A DNA stretch of 64,000 nucleotides from Prostheceraeus crozeri. Lineage: Eukaryota; Platyhelminthes; Polycladida; Euryleptidae. The position numbers and the translations under genes are program-made. Shown here in pieces: positions 32,740-46,089 of the stretch. The stretch covers positions 62,001 to 126,000 of the forward strand of contig CAJQUW010012665.1 in NCBI GenBank assembly GCA_907163375.1, in the 5' to 3' direction. How positions within the stretch are numbered: the stretch's first letter is position 1; each line of letters opens with the position of its first letter. Under the pieces are notes generated by a model. The model made no database searches. It was given only the letters and a program-made list of their open reading frames with translations, and was not told the DNA's origin.

Positions 32740-34550
32740 ATTCAATTTATCTTTATTGTTTTATTATATACATGTAATTAATTATTTAGTATTTAATATA
32801 TTAATTAATATTTTATTTAATTATTTTCATTGATTTTATTGATTTTTCTTTATTGAATCTTTAACAATATTTTCCCCAAATACATGTACATGTGATACAA
32901 ATATTGTCACCGAGAAAACAATACATTGGAATGAATGGTTAGTTCCCTATCGAACCTGGGAATTCCTGAGATCGCTGAATTCTGCCGTTTTGGGAGTCGC
33001 AAAATGAAAATGTCCTAACCACTGTTGTCTAAAATATTGGAACATCTACCTTCAATTACCTTCGTTGCTCTCCACACTAGATTCGCAATCGTTGTCTCCA
33101 AAAAGACGTGAACTTTGAAGACTAATGGTCATCAAATGCAACTGGTAAAAAAACAGCAAATTGTGCATAACCCTTATATAGCGACAACTCATCAAAATAA
33201 AGAGCGGTATTCAATTTCTTTCCATTGTTCTAATCCCCGGTGAAGTATTTTGTTTTCATTTATTTGCCATGTTAAGTGCAAATATGAATTAATTAAACTG
33301 CATATTAATTAGCATTAAATACATGTACTAAAATTGGTATTAGCGATATCTCAATACACTAGTACCTGCAATAGTATTTGACCCCAAGCCTGCTCTGAAT
33401 CATTAAATATCATCAGCTGCATTGGTAGATGCATAAATGCGAGAATGTGTGAATGATAACACACTACTCGTCAACTAAAACCTGCAGTCGTATTTCTATG
33501 TTGACATGTTGCTTCACAAGCAGTTTGTTATTGTAAAGGGCATATTGTAGAATTGTTAGTCGTCACGTAATGAATAGGCAGCAATGACAAGCGCGTAGGG
33601 CTGAAGTTGCATAATTGTTGTCTGATAGACTGTATAATGAGTTACTATCTCATGCATCTACCAATATAATGCTATAAGGCGGTAATTTGTTAGCGAATTG
33701 AAGTGAACGAAGAAATTCAAACACATTTTGATAGAATGATGTATTGCAGCAGCAGCAATACAGATACATTGACAGTTGCTTAAATCGGGAATGTTCGTAC
33801 GTGATATTTGATGTTGAGGTCAACCAACTTATGTGCTCAGATAATAAAATGTGGCTACAGTAAGACAAATGACAGCCGCATTTCAGTCAGCGCATCGATC
33901 AATTACGTCTTCGGTTAGAGAAAACCATATCCATCGAGATCTGACTCAAACATAAGATGATTAAATAAATTGATAATAACTTTGAAATCTCCTCATGTCA
34001 TCATCAGTTCATTTGCTTATGTGAAACTACAATTCAAGTTGGGTGAGCGCTCCATTAATTCGTAAACCACTTTATTATGAAATCTCGGGGTTGCCATATA
34101 AGAGTGAGTCTTGAAAATAAAGAAGATATGTGAACATTATTCATACCGCCAACATAAATACTTCTCTGATAGGATGTTCGCATGCAAGTACAAGCGCGCA
34201 TGCGCACGATGACAGGCAGGCCGTGTCCCCTCTATTCTTAGCTGGTGATTTGACCGTAAAATTGACATGTTGGGTGCTAAATTAGGTATTGAATATTAAT
34301 TGCAAGTTAAAAGTTCAACGCGGTAAATGTTGTACACTGATTTTGCAGTGCCATTTATATTACATCCATGTAGCTACGGGTTTGTTGTCGCCGTCGGTAC
34401 AATTGCCTCTTTGCTTTATGTCTGTACACGTCAATGATAACTGCATTATTGCTTACAATTTCCACAATCAGAAAAAATATTACAAAAGGAGCCAGCAGAT
34501 GAAACTCATCACAAAGCCTGCCCTAAAATCCATGCAATGCATGCACTGTA
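32740..34550. other. No recognisable feature
   Basis: Very AT-rich at 32740-32880; otherwise ordinary non-coding sequence. Confidence 0.5.
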
Positions 34551-34555
34551 AACTG

Positions 34556-34782
34556 TAGGGCACTAATTTGGGCACGAAGCCGACATTTCGTGCCAGTTAG
34601 CGCCTAGTTAGCGCCTTCCTAGTGTCTCGAGGCGCCACTAGGCACTAATAGGCAAAAAACCAAATATTTGCTTATCCAATGAAATCGAAGAAAAAATCAA
34701 TGGGCACGAACTCGACACTATGAACTTCGTGCCTACTTGTGCCTTGTGTTGGTTAGAATTGATGCCTAAATTTCGTGCCCTA
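34556..34782. mobile_element. 227-bp MITE with repeated GGCACGAA
   Basis: The ends are TAGGGCACTAATTTGGGCAC and, mirrored, CTAAATTTCGTGCCCTA. GGCACGAA/TTCGTGCC pairs also form two internal hairpins (34571-34594 and 34703-34733). TA at both outer edges would fit a TA target, but the TIR could also include it. Confidence 0.65.
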
Positions 34783-34784
34783 GT

Positions 34785-36225
34785 GTTTGTGGTGTGTAAT
34801 AAGTAATTTTGTCGAGCGATCTTTCTATGAATCGAACTTAGTCACTGCAATCAGATGAAAAACAAATCGAAAAATCGACAGCAATTTTTCCTATCACAAT
34901 CAAATAACAAACATGACTAACACTTTTATCTCTCAGCCCACACAACAGCCAAAATTTCACCTGTCCGTCTGTCATATCTACATTGGGATTTCAGAACAAA
35001 CGACAAGGCGTTTTCGGCGATCTAATCGCTTATCACCGATAAGAAATGTCATGCTAACATTTGCAGACGAGTCCGACGGAAAGTGCTCCGCAAACTTCTG
35101 ATGTTTACCGTGTCGTTTGAACTTAGGAGACTTTCACTCGCGTTGGCGGTCTGCCTTGTTCCTCTAATTTGACAGACATCGTTGGGGCGGGACAGGTCAG
35201 ATGATGCAACACCATTTCCCCAATTCTCCTGTCAATTTCGGTATTTGCCTCAATAGGAGAAACAGGCGGCTAAGTTGAGGGAGAATTAATTTCTTAAAAC
35301 GTGTTGTTTTCATTCAAAGAGAAACGCCTCCAAGATAGAAGTCTCAATTCGTCTCTTCGTGTTGCTAGGACGTGTGTAATATTATACAATCAGCTCTGAC
35401 ACGATAACTTTCGTCATAATTCATAACTATCCTCTATTCAATGTTAGTAGTCAAAATTCACTGTAAAGTTGAACTCCAGATGAACTGCGAAGCTGATCAT
35501 GCAAGGTGATGAAGGTGATGATGCAATTCTGAGGGTCTGGTGGCACGGTTTAATAAAATTGAGATGTTCGTGCAACAATGCAGACGAACATTGTCTTACA
35601 GCCTTGGTTGGCAGAATTGAAAGCATATGTCGTGATGTTCGAATTATTTTCGAACAAATTTCTAAACGAAATGTCAATTATGATAATGAGTATGAAGAAA
35701 CGTCACAACAGGTCGATTTGAAAAGAGAGAAAAGAGATAGAATAAGTTAGGTTGATTTTATGAGACAGGTGACAATAACAAGGCACATTTCAGACAGCAG
35801 CCGCAAATATAAGTCTTTCATTTGAAAATTTATTACCGAAATGAGCTAATTAGATAATGGTCAGCCTTGAATATAAAGAAATAGTGAATGAGAAAGCTCA
35901 AAGTGAGGCAAGTTACGCAATCTGCTTTCCGCGATGTTTTCGTGATGAATATTTGAGGCGGAGTGAATTTGTCATTTGATAAAGATGCAAACAGTGACTG
36001 TAACAAAAAGTTGACAAGAACAAATTCAATCTTCTATTTAATACTGTAAAAGTTTGAACTAAAATGCCTCCTCAAGCCTCATCTTCTCTCTGACTGAATT
36101 CCAATGCTTGATTGTATTCATTTATTTTATTTTATTAATCATAGCACCTACAGCAATAAGCCAATTACAGCCGTTGATAAAGAAATTGACAAGACGTAAA
36201 GAAAAGAGATAAAACACAAGTGCTA
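34785..36225. other. No recognisable feature
   Basis: No convincing coding similarity or repeat. Confidence 0.5.
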
Positions 36226-36229
36226 AAGT

Positions 36230-36787
36230 TCAATTCACTCGACAAAGCAGAATACACTTAAAGGAAGCGGCGCCATTCACAAAGAGATCCTCATTGCACA
36301 TACAATTTGCAAAATCACTATATCTTGGTATGAAATCTTGCTTGCGCAACAACAGACGACTCTCTTTCTTTGGAGCAAATAACACAGTATGTCTGGTGCG
36401 CCTCACTGGGATGTTGAAAAATACAGACGTGAGATACGAGCAATTCACTTCACCACCCACAATTCTCTGGAAAAATAATATATCCGTAATTTTTTATATC
36501 AAGCGTCGTCAAATTAAATTTGTACACAGAGTTTTATAATTATCTGAACAGTAACGGATTTTACTCACGAGGCAAAGGTGTTTCACAAATCGCTTTTGAA
36601 CACCTTCCAGCTTATTGACCGAACATTTGAAGTCAGTAGGCCAAAACTGATGAACAATAATCAACGTGAGAACGAATATGCGCATTGAATAAGACTTTTA
36701 GGACATGTACATCAGTTAAGGATTTCATGATTCTTTTGACAAATCCTAACATCCGATGTGCTCTCTATACAATCATACCTATGCTGT
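36230..36787 (-). pseudogene. LINE reverse transcriptase C-terminal fragment
   Basis: Minus-strand reading gives RMLGFVKRIMKSLTDVHVLK, LFNAHIRSHVDYCSSVLAY and, after frame changes, KLEGVQKRF. The usual end then follows: FNIPVRRTRHTVLF, RYSDFANCM and DLFVNGAASFKCIL (stop near 36230). The order is that of jockey/CR1-type LINE thumb and C-terminal regions. Catalytic segments are absent. Its upstream end coincides with the MITE at 36788-37195. Confidence 0.75.
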
Positions 36788-37195
36788 AAACCGTTGACTG
36801 ACAATTGACTGACATTTATCCTACAAAATCTATTTTGCCGGTCATTGTTAGTTCTTGTAGGATGATTGGCACTGAACACCTACAATTACTGACAAAAAGC
36901 GACAAAATGAATAACAATGAATTTCAGCTTCAGTTTTATCAAAAATGTAAGTAGTCAATTAAATTATGTCAAAATGAATCATGGTTTTGCCATACAATAG
37001 TACAGATTGCCCAAAAGTCAAGCAATCACTAATCGAAAAAATCAATCAGTATTCAGAAATTTTCTTCGCTAACTATTAAGAAAATTATGAAATGATAAAA
37101 CCTACAAATTCGTCGGATATCGCAGGATATTGGAGGTGACAATCGTCGGTTAATTTTGTCAGTAATTTTGTAAGATAATTGTCGGTCTACGGTTT
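36788..37195. mobile_element. ~408-bp MITE abutting the LINE fragment
   Basis: AAACCGTTGACTGACAATT at the left and AATTGTCGGTCTACGGTTT at the right are near reverse complements, with further inverted TACAAAAT and CTGACAA motifs inside. No target duplication is clear. Confidence 0.55.
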
Positions 37196-37199
37196 ATAT

Positions 37200-38095
37200 G
37201 AACATTAAATAACAAATTAGAGGAAAAATCACTGCAAGATCTTTTATCTCCTTAACGTTACGCAGAAAACTATTGCTGAGCACATAATCAAAACTGATAT
37301 GGAGGCTACGTATTCGCTGAAGTCTTAGAAAAGCTACTATTCACCAAACTACCAATATTTTGAGATAACTTCTGATTTAAATGCAGCATAGCCTAAAAAA
37401 TATTAACGCAGAGCATTTTAATTCCATTTGTTTGAATACTAATGAAAACGTACAATGAGTAGGGCTGAAAACCGCACGAAAGAAAGTAAAAAAAAATAAT
37501 GGATCTTGTGACCTCAGATTTGTAAATTTTGTTTCTATTTTTTGCATGTCTGATTTCCATAATCTATTGAAATGCAATCCTGACCAGATCGAGGATCCTG
37601 CAAGTGGTTTTGTGAATTACATCTGTCAGGATTAGCTTGATCGTGATAATAGTGAGATAAAAGTCGATGCTGAATACAAAAGAAAAATCATTTAGATTAT
37701 CAGTTTGACTCCTTTCTCAGAGAAATTGTAAATTTCTCATCTGTCATTGACAGAAGCGTCTGTTGGGATAGATGAATGCCAACAGCTGCATTTGAGTTCC
37801 CATTTAACAATCCAAAGGGTTCTCTGATTTTGGGTGACATCATTTGAAATATTCACTGATTTGCATTCAACATACGTTCTTCCATGGATTATCATAGCGC
37901 TCTTTTCGCATGTAACTAGAACGAAATTTCAAATGAAATCAATGGAAAATGTGATAGATAAAGGTTATTGTTCTATATATTCAATCCATCGCAAGGCAAT
38001 AGTGAATTATATCACATTTTGAAAATATTCTGCTTATTTTGAAGTTTATTACTTTTCTTCATGCGTTTGAGATCGGCTAAATTCAGCTTCCCATT
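37200..38095. other. No recognisable feature
   Basis: Non-coding AT-rich sequence. Confidence 0.5.
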
Positions 38096-38099
38096 TTGG

Positions 38100-39480
38100 A
38101 GACAATATTAGATTGAAAAGTCGATGATATCACCTTTGTGCTATGCTTCTTATGAAGCAGAAAAATCAGACAAATCAATAACTGATACCATATCCAGCCT
38201 CAATAGAAATACAATTATCACACGATATGAAACCGAGGAAATTCTAAAGATGTCCTTAATGTTGAGACAAACATCGCAGCCGTTAACTTCCAGAAAAGTG
38301 TCAAAGTTTTGGGCGTCATTTTGATGTCGCTTTGGGATGGGGTCTCATGTTGACCTTATAGAGAGGAAGTGTGCTCAGCAAATGTACATCCTGCGACGCA
38401 TGAAAACATACACGACGCCTCAGGAGTTCATCCAAATTTACAACGTGTTGATGCGCTCCCTTATAGAATATGCCTCTCCAGCATTTATCGTTTTGTCCAA
38501 AGGGGACTCTACTAGGTTGCAAGTTATTCAAAACCGCTGCCTCAAAATAAAGGGCTGTTCAAGCATGAGTGATTTGACTCCAAGAAGAACTGCTGCCTTG
38601 AAACTATTCGAAGAAGTTGAGTCTGCACAAACTTCCATAAAGCTCGCATTCTCAAGGTACTTACCTATAGTCCGGCAGCCAGAGCGAGTTTCTGCAGGCA
38701 ACGACGCCGACAATGAGACCTTCACAGAATGATGTACACCCTATGCCTACTACGAATTGGCACGTCTGCCGAGTTCTAGTGAGTTTCTCTTTTAGTCAGA
38801 CAGGATCAAAGAAAAACACATATAGATCCAATGGGACGTAGATTGCAGTTTTTTGTTAAAATGAAATTTTCTATGTTTTCTCTGATTAAAGGAAAAATAC
38901 CAAGCCCAGAGTCGTAATTGTTGGCATGGATTGTGTTCAAGTCATTTCCTTTCATTTTCATGCACCCCTGTCTATATAGCTAAACGCATTTATATTTGGC
39001 GAGCCTCTTAATGTCGGCAAACACAAACATTTTGAGCAACTTTATCCATATTCTCACATACATTGCCGATTAGATGCATGATAAAAGCACATGCACATCA
39101 TAGGAAATGACCTGAAGACATTTCATGTCAAAAATTATGACTATGGGCTTACTACTTTTCACTCAATCAGAGAAAACATAGAAAATGTCATTTTAACCAA
39201 AAGCTGCAATCTGCGTCCCATTGGATTTACATGTGTTATTCTTTGATCCTGTCTGACAAGAAGAGGAACTCACTAGAACTCGGAAGACGTGCCGATTCGA
39301 AGTAGGCAGAAGGTATACATCATCCTGTGAAAGTCTCACTTTCGGCCTCGTTCCCTGCAGAAACTCGTCTGGCTGCCGGACTATTAGTGGAAGAGTCTCT
39401 GTGCCTTTCTGTCGTCAACAACCTGTGCGTCGCAACTCTTTCTTCCCAAGAGCATGCATTTTGAAATCATCTACCTATGA
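38100..39480 (+). pseudogene. LINE reverse transcriptase fragment split by a foldback
   Basis: A VDDIT block at 38120-38134 stands where LINE reverse transcriptases have their A/V-DD catalytic motif. Then, in shifting frames, come DKSITDTISS, KSVKVLGVIL and HVDLIERKCAQQMYILRRMK. These are followed by YNVLMRSLIEYASPAF, IQNRCLKI and RTAALKLFEEVE. The frame then enters a foldback element at 38670 and, past it, reads VPFCRQQPVRRNSFFPRACI to a stop at 39478-39480. RNSFFPRA is the usual C-terminal motif of this LINE group. So one LINE was interrupted near its end. Confidence 0.8.
38670..39381 (-). mobile_element. TAGTCCGG-type foldback, full-length copy
   Basis: Ends are GTCCGGCAGCCAGAGCGAG and its mirror CTCGTCTGGCTGCCGGAC, flanked by TA on both sides. 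Inverted arms extend about 300 bp, through GATGTACACCCTATGCCTAC, AGACAGGATCAAAGAAAAAC and TTTTCTATGTTTTC, and the centre is unique. It is non-coding. The centre runs opposite to that of the copies at 17080 and 58413. Confidence 0.9.
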
Positions 39481-39484
39481 CTGA

Positions 39485-40376
39485 CGTAGTTCTTTTAATT
39501 GATGCTGGCTAATTTTATGCTGAAGAAACTTTGTAACTTCTGATTTTCATTAGTGATTTAATTCAATACACATTCTTTCTCTCTCTCTCTATGTATTCAG
39601 ATGGTTGTGTCTATAATACTGTACAGTATCACAATTTCGCTAATAATCGAATAATTCAAAGACTTCAAGGTTTAGATTACATCAAATAAGATGCCGATTT
39701 CCATTTGATAAATCAACGTCTTCTTAATGTAACCAGGTTCAAATTGCGACGATGAAGAAATGTGTACATCAATGTTAGTAAAGTCAAGCGGAAACGAACA
39801 TCAATCAGATGTACGAGACAACATCAAATGCGGCACGACATAACCTCAACAAACATTTGCATACATCACAATTTCCCATTTTAATCACACGAATGATTTC
39901 AGCGGTTCATTTATAGTTTGCTTCCTTTACAGAAACGATAAGCTTATTACATGTGGAAATTTAGAACATTTTGGGAATAAATTAACCGAAAGAGAATATC
40001 CGACATTTCATTGCAAATATCAAAAAAGTAATCATCCATGTAACTAACTCTTCAGGGGAAAAATGATAGCAAGGAAACAATTATCAGCAATGGTTAGAAT
40101 TGATGATAAAGGAACCGCAGGGTCACCTGTTATCAAGAGATGGTAATCCTGCAAACTGTTTCAGAGTGGCTAGCCTTCAAATCTGAAATGATTCTATGCA
40201 ACTTTAGACTTTCAGTACAAGTTGCAAATGACGGACTTCCAGATAGGTCCGAGAGTAAGAAGTTGTTGTTTTACGGTCAGCACCGCCCAAGTCTCTCATC
40301 AATGACTCGGAGTTAATGTACTTCCTTTTCTCTGCTCATGTGCACAGTGTCTTAAATTCATTGCACAATTCGCTAT
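39485..40376. other. No recognisable gene; short CT run
   Basis: A (CT)n stretch lies at about 39585-39598. Nothing else found. Confidence 0.5.
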
Positions 40377-40384
40377 GTAATTAC

Positions 40385-40635
40385 CATAGAAATAGATTGT
40401 TTATCTGAAGTTGACCAGAATGGAAATTGACTCAAGGTCACGGCAGATCAGGGGAACTAAGTTGGGACATGAAGAACCAATGAAAAGCTTAGAATGGCAC
40501 ATGTGACTGATTCTAGCCCAATGATTTACCAGTTGACAAGTGCATCCAAGTGGAAAAGCGTGCGATTTTTGTGCCACTAATTTGTATTGACGCTCTACTT
40601 CCATTCTAGAGGTTTTACTGCTATCAATTTCTATG
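40385..40635 (-). mobile_element. 251-bp hAT-like MITE, second copy
   Basis: Full-length reverse-complement relative of 31194-31444, also exactly 251 bp. Flanks GTAATTAC (40377-40384) and GTAATAAC (40636-40643) agree at 7 of 8 positions, an aged 8-bp target duplication. Confidence 0.88.
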
Positions 40636-40639
40636 GTAA

Positions 40640-43600
40640 TAACAAATAGTTGATACAATAAGTGTAGTATTATCCCTACCACATCTGCTGTCTTCCCTCT
40701 CGAAGCTAAGTCGCCAAACCTACCTATTTAATTCACCCACATTTTAAAAATCTTCACCAAAAGTCGATGGATGTATTCTTTGTATATATTGAATATATAT
40801 ATATTTTTTCAAATATATCGATGACCTTCAAATATATTTGTGATAAGCTTTCTTTTAGAAAGACTGAATTATGCTACTTTTTGCAAACATTTGAGTGATT
40901 ACTGTCAACGAAAAGCAGCGATGCTCAACATGAGTTACGTATTTGATAAATACGAGCCCATGAATCATATGGTGAACATCTGTTATAGACATCGAAAAGT
41001 GTTGGAAATTCAAATGCAATGTAAATACTACTTTTAGTAGTAATGACACATTTGAGTAGTCAGTTTTACAACTTCTTCCCAACATTGATTTCTTTAAAAA
41101 TCTGCAGGAACTTCATGTGATCTGGAGTGACACTTAAGAAGATTGGGGTGTCCACCCCTCAGCATTTTCATTCATAGAGTCCGCTACGGACAGGATTAAG
41201 TTCTAGTTCTTTCATTACGTATATCTGTTCGATTCCTCTGATAAGTTTTAGTTATGCCCCAGGAAGAGTGGAGGAAGATGACGAAGGAACATCAAGTCAA
41301 TATTCGTTTTGGCGGGGGGGGGGCAGAGACTCGATTGTGTCGTATTGTGGACAACGATGTCTGACATTGTGTACTGAAATCAGCTACCTTAACTCAAATA
41401 ACTGTCAAAGACTTACCAACCTTTCACGAACAGCTAGCAAGGTGAACTTGTGAAAATTGCATAAGATTTCCACACCTCATATGAAGTCAAATCGATGAAG
41501 TTTCTGTTGAAAATGGAGATTGTCAGTTCAAGTTGATCTACTTGTCGTACCTCCGATTGGAACTATACTTTCAGCGTTCCTAGTGTTGCCTAAGTGCACA
41601 TACTGCAGAGCGAACGTCAACGCATCATGTTAGAGCATTGTTTTGTGAATATGGGTTATGAAATGCTAATCTCGTTTGCAAATTATGCCCAGACACGAAC
41701 GCGCTTTGGAGTAGGTTGCTTTAAGGAAGTAATGACCTCGATGACCCGATCAGAGGCCACACTTGAAGGTAGGACAAGTGTTGCCGGTATTTGGAAATTA
41801 CCGATGCAAATTAGAAATTACATAATTATCATATTTATATGAAGCTCTTATCATCTTTGATGTTTTTGTCTTCGAGTAGACACTACATGTTCGATGGGCT
41901 ACAGTCGGTAAGCGAGCCAGGTTTCATCCAACTGTTAAGAAATAGCACAAATTTCATGGTGAGTTGGACAAGACATAATCACGAAAGTCTGCGAAAATGT
42001 GAAATTTCATGGATTTTTTCACAACTTGTAGGTTTGTAAATAACATCTTCGAATTTCTAGAAACTATGTTTGATAAATTTTATTTGATAATAATCCTACT
42101 TTGATGTAAGAATATGTAATATTCAATAATAGCTAAACCAATGGTAGATAGGCCAATCCAACACACTGCAGATAACATATAATAAAGCTTCCGAATAGGC
42201 CTATTTGGACTAATCACTATATTCTAGTGGACGAAAAAGAAAACAAAGAAATAATGGAGGTTAGTTTATGTCTCAGAGGTTGATCTGAATGTTGCGTAAT
42301 ACGCAGAAATCGCAAAATTCACTTACATTTCGCATTTTGAGGGATTCGAACCAACGACAAACTATGAAACAGATGACGAATAGATGCTGACTTCAACATG
42401 TTCTTTGATGTGTTCTTGACTTGTGAAATTACATCGACAATGCGGACCACAAGTCGAGGCTTTATCACTGCTGTCTAATCATAATAAAAATATTGATAAT
42501 GTATGCTTATTTCCAAAAGAAATGACTATCGATAATAGCAAGTAAATTAAAGAGTTCGCAATTGAGTATGCCCGTAGGATAAACGAGCTTACACGTCTTG
42601 ATGTTGAGCAATACGGCATGCAACAAATGTCGTTGCTTCTAGGGAAACGCTCTGGACCCATGTGATGTAAGGGACGGGATTCACTTTCACATTTCAATAA
42701 CAATTTGAAAGTTAAGTAGTTTCTGTTGACGCGAAGCAAAGTTTTTGATAGCTGTACACGAGCAGTACTTCTCACAGATGGCTAGGTGAGAACGTCTAAG
42801 AAACCTGTTTACTATGTCAACATGTCGCAACTTTCTAAACAGAGGAGAACAGCATAAATACACTGAAAATACAATCGCGTGGAAAGCATGAAGCAGCTGC
42901 TGTTTTGACATGAGTGGCTCTAAAGATCTGATGGCGAACATACGTCGATTTCCATTTCGGATAACATTCGAAAAATGCTCACTACAGCTGAGTCCAAGTG
43001 ACATCAAGAGAAACAAGAGACTCAACCAGCTCAATTCCATCATGGAGATAGGGAGTCAGCAAATTTTTGACGTTGAAACACCATTTGTCGACTCATATTG
43101 CGGTTTAAAATCAAATTGTTCTCGGATATCTTGTCTTCAGCGAATTGCAGATAATGTGGATTTGCGTTGCCCGTGAAACTTTTATAACAGTTATGTCGTC
43201 AGCAAATTTAACCAAAGTAGAACAATCACAGTCAATATCTAAAGATGACATAAACATATTGAGAAGGCATTGACGCAAATCATACTAAATAGGTTGAGGT
43301 CTGCTATCAATTCCGGGGATTTTCAGTGACTGCTCCTTCTCCAGACCTTGCACCGGTGTGGAGCAAACACAGGAGCATTTAATAATGTGTAGAGCACATG
43401 TACATGATCGATTACGCCAGGAAGCTAATCCCTGCATTTTGTCAAAAACTTTTACGATTCATTTTGCAACTTGCGGATAATTGGAATTGTTGTGGACTTC
43501 CTGACTGAGATATGTTCTGTTAATCTTTTGATTTTGCAGCTGAAAAGGTGTCCCGGATAATTACATAATTACAACGATGAGTCTGCGTGGTTACTATCGG

Positions 43601-44710
43601 CTTGGTCACAATCTACAAATAATTGAATTAATCACTATGAGACGCCTTCAATTAAACAAACATGTCATCAGAGCTCAATTGATTGGTGAGAAGAGGAAGT
43701 TCTGTTGTAATCTTCATTTATAAGTTCGAACACCACAATCCTTGACTTAATTAGAACAAGTGGATACGAACATAGTAATTGTGAGCTAATTCGACGTAAC
43801 GGATTTGAGAAATTTGTTCTCCATTGGGAATAAAATTGTCATGATGAACTTCGTTCTAAAAGTGCTAATCCTATAACTCACTGAAGATGATGTAGCCTAT
43901 GAGAATAAGGAAGAAGTTAAGAAAACACATCTGCTCGCTGTTTCAGTTTCCGATTGACTATGGACGAAGCAATAAAGGAAGCGTGCTCAAGTAAAGCATC
44001 ATTTGACGTGTCCTCATGAGACCCCTGCGCTGCCGGCGAACGCCGCCGCCGCCGGTCACTTCTTCGGCGTCGCGCAGGCGGAGACATTTTCGTTATATTT
44101 TATGGATTAACTGTCTCCATTGCATTTCTAATTAGAACTTAGGAACACATCGTTTGTTCCTGAGGAAAAGTTCAAACATACTTTCTATTTGGGTATAAAC
44201 AAGAGAGAAGCCCTACATTCTGACAGGAACAAAGTTATCGGTGAATAGGCTTGTATGGGCATCGATCGGTCGCGCTACAACATTTTCACTTTGCTAGAAT
44301 TCAAGTGTAGGATGTACATGTCTATCACGTGTACTTGCACTGTACGGTAATGAAGCCGTGATGTCATACCAATAATTCATCGGTTACTCAGCCTTATAAA
44401 AGGGTGTCGTATTTCTGTCAATTACACAAAAATCACAATTGTTGTTTAATTAAGAACCCTGAGTTGACAAAAACGCAACTTCCGTGAATTGTGCCGACTG
44501 GGTAGGCTATATGCATCACAAAATTTTCAGATGGTGAATATTTAAAAGCGAAGAATAGGCCTATACTTAGATACTAAGGAGACATCCAATTTCTATTCTC
44601 ATGAACTCAACAGATGTACGGCGATTGTTTCTTAAAATTTATCAGCGCGCCGAAAAACGCCGCCGCCGATGAAAAATATATCGCCTGTCTAGTCCACATG
44701 AACATCATGT
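40640..44710. other. No recognisable gene
   Basis: Mostly AT-rich. Contains a run of nine or more G near 41313-41321, a perfect B box-like GGTTCGAATCC on the minus strand at 42343-42353 without a good A box, and a GC-rich patch at about 44028-44085 with CGCCGCCGCCG echoed at about 44658. Confidence 0.45.
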
Positions 44711-44715
44711 CAGGT

Positions 44716-44862
44716 CAAACCTGAGACTTTTAGAATATGTACAGATTTACTCCGTACTCTAGCTTAACACTCAACAAAAGCAATGAGAATTAGATGAATA
44801 AAAATAAAACTTAGTCAAACGGAATGAAAAGCGCACGCCAAATGTGCCTCTGAAGTTTTTTA
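44716..44862 (+). repeat. Possible SINE body, headless
   Basis: GTCAGGTCAAACCTGAGACT and, further on, GCACGCCAAATGTGCCTCT resemble in order the body of the tRNA-headed element at 3274-3460. Similarity is weak and no A or B box is present. Confidence 0.3.
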
Positions 44863-44869
44863 ATTTTTA

Positions 44870-45870
44870 TTTTAAAACATAAATTAAATGCATTCACTTG
44901 ATCGGAAAACCTCGGTCTGTCGAGATTTGTCTCAATAAATGGAAAGTTGTCTTCGTTCTTGAACAGAAATTAGGAATCAACATCGGTCTCTGTGATAAAC
45001 TGTGAACGCCTTGATCAGTAAGCGCCCCTGTAGCAGCTGAATGATTACTTGAAACTGCGAGTCCAATGTTAAGTATGAATATCTTAGTTCCCGACTATTC
45101 ATCACTTGCAGACGGCAAGTCTTGCCTGAGGATGGCCGCCTGTAGTGGCTGAAAGGTCTCGTACGTGTTAGAAAAATAAGGAAAGCAATGATATCATCTC
45201 ATAAATTAATGACTGGTCCTTTGTTTTCTGAAATACATTTTATTGCTTTCTGAATTCGAAGATATTTAGCACATTGCGATCTAGACACCAAGGATTGTCA
45301 AAAATTAATTGCTGCAATAAAGTACAATCAATTAATTGTTGCTATCAAAAAAGTACAATCAATTAATTGATACTGTCGAATAACTAATTGATCGATTTGT
45401 ATTATAATGAGGATAGCATCTACATAATTGATTGATGCAATGGCATCACCACTCACCATCTTCGGTAAAACATTCCACCTCCTGTGACTTTTTAGAGATT
45501 CGGAGCTTAACTTACCACTAAACATGTCTTATTTACAACTGATCGCTTTCAAGAATCTAATCAGGAACTGTTTGGTACATTTGGCATCACCATATTACAA
45601 TATACACATTATACACAACAATATTGTAAGAAATCACCATATTCCATCGATTTCCTGTTGTTTTATAATATCCATTTTTAGTTTCCTTTACATATGATGA
45701 CCATTGTCCTATTCTATTTCCACTACCAGCATCTGTAGTCGGCACAGTATATTAGACGTCTGTTTTGAACGTGCATGCGGCAGTGTTTGGAATCTATGAT
45801 ATTAGTATATTAGCAGTAAGAATGGGTAGTGTTACAAGTCTTAAGTTTTCCACTTTTACCAGATATTGGG
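44870..45870. other. No gene; short direct repeat
   Basis: AAAGTACAATCAATTAATTG occurs at 45319-45338 and again at 45350-45369. Otherwise nothing recognised. Confidence 0.5.
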
Positions 45871-45876
45871 ACAAAT

Positions 45877-46088
45877 CTGATCACTTTTAATTCGTTGCCA
45901 CGAGAAAGCTACATTGAGTTCTTCTAACTGATTAATCCAATGGTTACAGTAGCACTGCCTTTGTACACTTGCGGATTGGAGAACGCCATCAGTCGTCATA
46001 AGGACTACTTCAATTAATAATTTAACTTTGTAAGCATTATATTCTATTATAAATGGCCACTGGGATGATTTTCATCATCGTATGAGAA
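45877..46088 (+). repeat. 215-bp dispersed repeat, copy 2
   Basis: Same orientation and nearly the same sequence as 2227-2441. Confidence 0.75.
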
Positions 46089-46089
46089 A

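Noticed and set aside
42343-42353. Perfect B box GGTTCGAATCC on the minus strand
   Set aside because: No A box at tRNA spacing and no cloverleaf; not a tRNA gene.
44028-44670. Element bounded by GC-rich CGCCGCCGCCG patches
   Set aside because: The two patches are in direct, not inverted, orientation and no target duplication was found.
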